From positions 3,313,916 to 3,377,915 of the forward strand of contig NZ_LT827021.1 in NCBI RefSeq assembly GCF_900169505.1: a DNA stretch of 64,000 nucleotides, written 5' to 3'. This document shows positions 63,083 to 64,000 of this stretch, one piece after another (positions within the stretch are counted from its first letter, which is position 1; the number at the start of each line of letters is the position of its first letter). Below the pieces are notes generated by a model that ran no database searches, was not told the origin of the DNA, and saw only the letters and a list, made by a program, of their open reading frames with translations. This stretch comes from Arabiibacter massiliensis (GTDB lineage Bacteria; Actinomycetota; Coriobacteriia; Coriobacteriales; Eggerthellaceae). A program made the translations under genes and the position numbers.

Positions 63083-63901
63083 ATGGCAATCACCTCGGCT
63101 GAGATCCACAACCAGAGCTTCTCGATCGACCGCAAGGGCTACGACGTCGACGAAGTGGATGTGTTCCTCGAGCACGTCGCCGACGAGATCGACAGCATGA
63201 ACGCGACTATCGCCGAGCTGGAGAACCAGCTTGACGACGGCAAGTTCGACGGCTTCGACACGCCCGCGCGTCCCATCGAGGCGCCCGCCGCCGCGCCGGC
63301 CGACGACGGCCTGCTCGCCGAGAAGGACGAGCGCATCGCCGAGCTCGAGCGCCAGCTGGAGGCCAAGAAGGCCGACGACAACGCCATCGCGCAGGCCCTC
63401 ATCATCGCGCAGCGCTCCGCTGACGAGATCATCGCGAACGCCAACGCCCAGTCCGCGGCCACCATCAAGGACGGCGAGGAAGAGGCCGAGCGCATCCTGG
63501 CCAAGGCCGAGGCCGAGAAGCAGAAGGTGCTCGACGCCATCAAGAAGCTCGAGGACGACCGCGAGGACGCGCGCGAGGACTACCAGGAGCTGCTCACCGA
63601 CTTCATCACCGACGCCACGCGCAAGCTGGCCGAGATTGGCGGCTCCATGCCGGCTCCCGCGCTCACGAGCGCCCATGCCCGTCCGGCCGCCTCTGCCGCG
63701 CAGGTAGAGGTGGAGGAGGCCGCCTACACCACCTCGCCGGCCCAGGCGCCCATCAACCGCGACGGCGCGGGCGCGTACAGCATGCCCCAGGCCACCGGCG
63801 CGGTCGTGGCCCCCGCGACGCCCAAGCCCTCCGGCTTCGAGAAGGACCTCTCCGGCTTCGGCGACGCCGACGATGCCTTCGAGTTCGAGGAAATCGACTA
63901 A
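63083..63901 (+). CDS. divIVA: DivIVA/Wag31-like polar and septal organiser
   Basis: The protein has 272 residues from the ATG at 63083. The N-terminal membrane-curvature domain reads ITSAEIHNQSFSIDRKGYDVDEVDVFLEHVADEI (about 3-36). A long coiled coil with a gap (ELERQLEAKKADDNAIAQALIIAQRSADEIIANANAQSAATIKDGEEEAERILAKAEAEKQKVLDAIKKLEDDRED) follows, then a proline/alanine-rich tail ending in acidic residues. It marks curved membrane and recruits wall-synthesis proteins. It closes the cluster and is followed by a GC hairpin. Confidence 0.93.
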   Translation: MAITSAEIHNQSFSIDRKGYDVDEVDVFLEHVADEIDSMNATIAELENQLDDGKFDGFDTPARPIEAPAAAPADDGLLAEKDERIAELERQLEAKKADDNAIAQALIIAQRSADEIIANANAQSAATIKDGEEEAERILAKAEAEKQKVLDAIKKLEDDREDAREDYQELLTDFITDATRKLAEIGGSMPAPALTSAHARPAASAAQVEVEEAAYTTSPAQAPINRDGAGAYSMPQATGAVVAPATPKPSGFEKDLSGFGDADDAFEFEEID

Positions 63902-63930
63902 GCGGGCACACGACGATATCGCATGTTGAC

Positions 63931-63956
63931 CGAACGCGCCCCCCGGGGCGCGTTCG
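63931..63956. terminator. Perfect GC hairpin after divIVA
   Basis: A twelve-base perfect stem (CGAACGCGCCCC with its complement) has a two-base nominal loop. No T-run follows. It is the likely transcript end for the ftsZ-divIVA group. The last 44 bases of the window show no gene, only a G-rich stretch ending in ATG. Confidence 0.5.
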
Positions 63957-64000
63957 CCGTTGTGAGGGGATGGGGGCGTGACAGGGGGACGGGGATAATG

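Overview
The window comes from a high-GC member of the Coriobacteriia, most likely Eggerthellaceae (Eggerthella/Gordonibacter-like). The grounds are secreted Tat flavin reductases paired with LuxR regulators that carry membrane domains, a membrane multihaem cytochrome, an actinobacterial-style division cluster (SepF, YggT and DivIVA, no FtsA) and a GC-rich chromosome. This is inference from gene content; no 16S rRNA gene is present.

Layout. 1-8.6 kb: two respiratory flavoprotein units, LuxR / cytochrome c / flavoprotein and lipoprotein / flavoprotein / LuxR, separated by a sortase-anchored surface protein. 8.7-13.3 kb: HNH nuclease, murJ, NAD kinase and a membrane-anchored protein. 13.5-16.9 kb: a small LuxR regulator and a three-gene secreted/surface operon. 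16.9-18 kb: a zeta-toxin-like kinase with an HTH partner. 18.2-21.3 kb: a DUF1846 protein, then xerD flanked by two perfect parS sites. 21.3-36.7 kb: the dcw cluster mraZ-rsmH-ftsL-ftsI-murE-murF-mraY-murD-ftsW-murG-murC-murB-ftsQ. 37.4-57.4 kb: two tandem NusG-paralogue (LoaP-like) antiterminators followed by a lower-GC polysaccharide locus. Its genes cover a priming sugar transferase, dTDP-sugar synthesis by RfbA, RfbB and WecE, glycosyltransferases, an EpsG-like polymerase, a Wzx flippase, two pyruvyl-transferase-like and two FrhB-like proteins, and acetyltransferases. 57.6-58.3 kb: a Phd/RelE-type toxin-antitoxin pair. 59-63.9 kb: the dcw cluster resumes with ftsZ-pgeF-yggS-sepF-yggT-divIVA.

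How it works together. The first and last thirds supply lipid II synthesis, its flipping (MurJ), septal synthesis (FtsW/FtsI/FtsQ/FtsL) and the Z-ring (FtsZ/SepF). The interposed locus would build an undecaprenyl-linked glycan carrying a dTDP-derived 4-amino-4,6-dideoxy sugar. That pathway draws on the same lipid carrier as peptidoglycan, and its long operon is probably read through by the LoaP-like factors.

Two cautions about the sequence. An Illumina Nextera adapter sits inside murJ at 11013-11089, so the assembly there is artefactual. A C/G-rich stretch near 16.5-16.6 kb breaks a surface-protein gene. A dispersed repeat (core TGTCATCCTGAGCG ... GTCGAAGGATCC) occurs between genes and, unusually, in frame inside nadK, murF and the priming sugar transferase.
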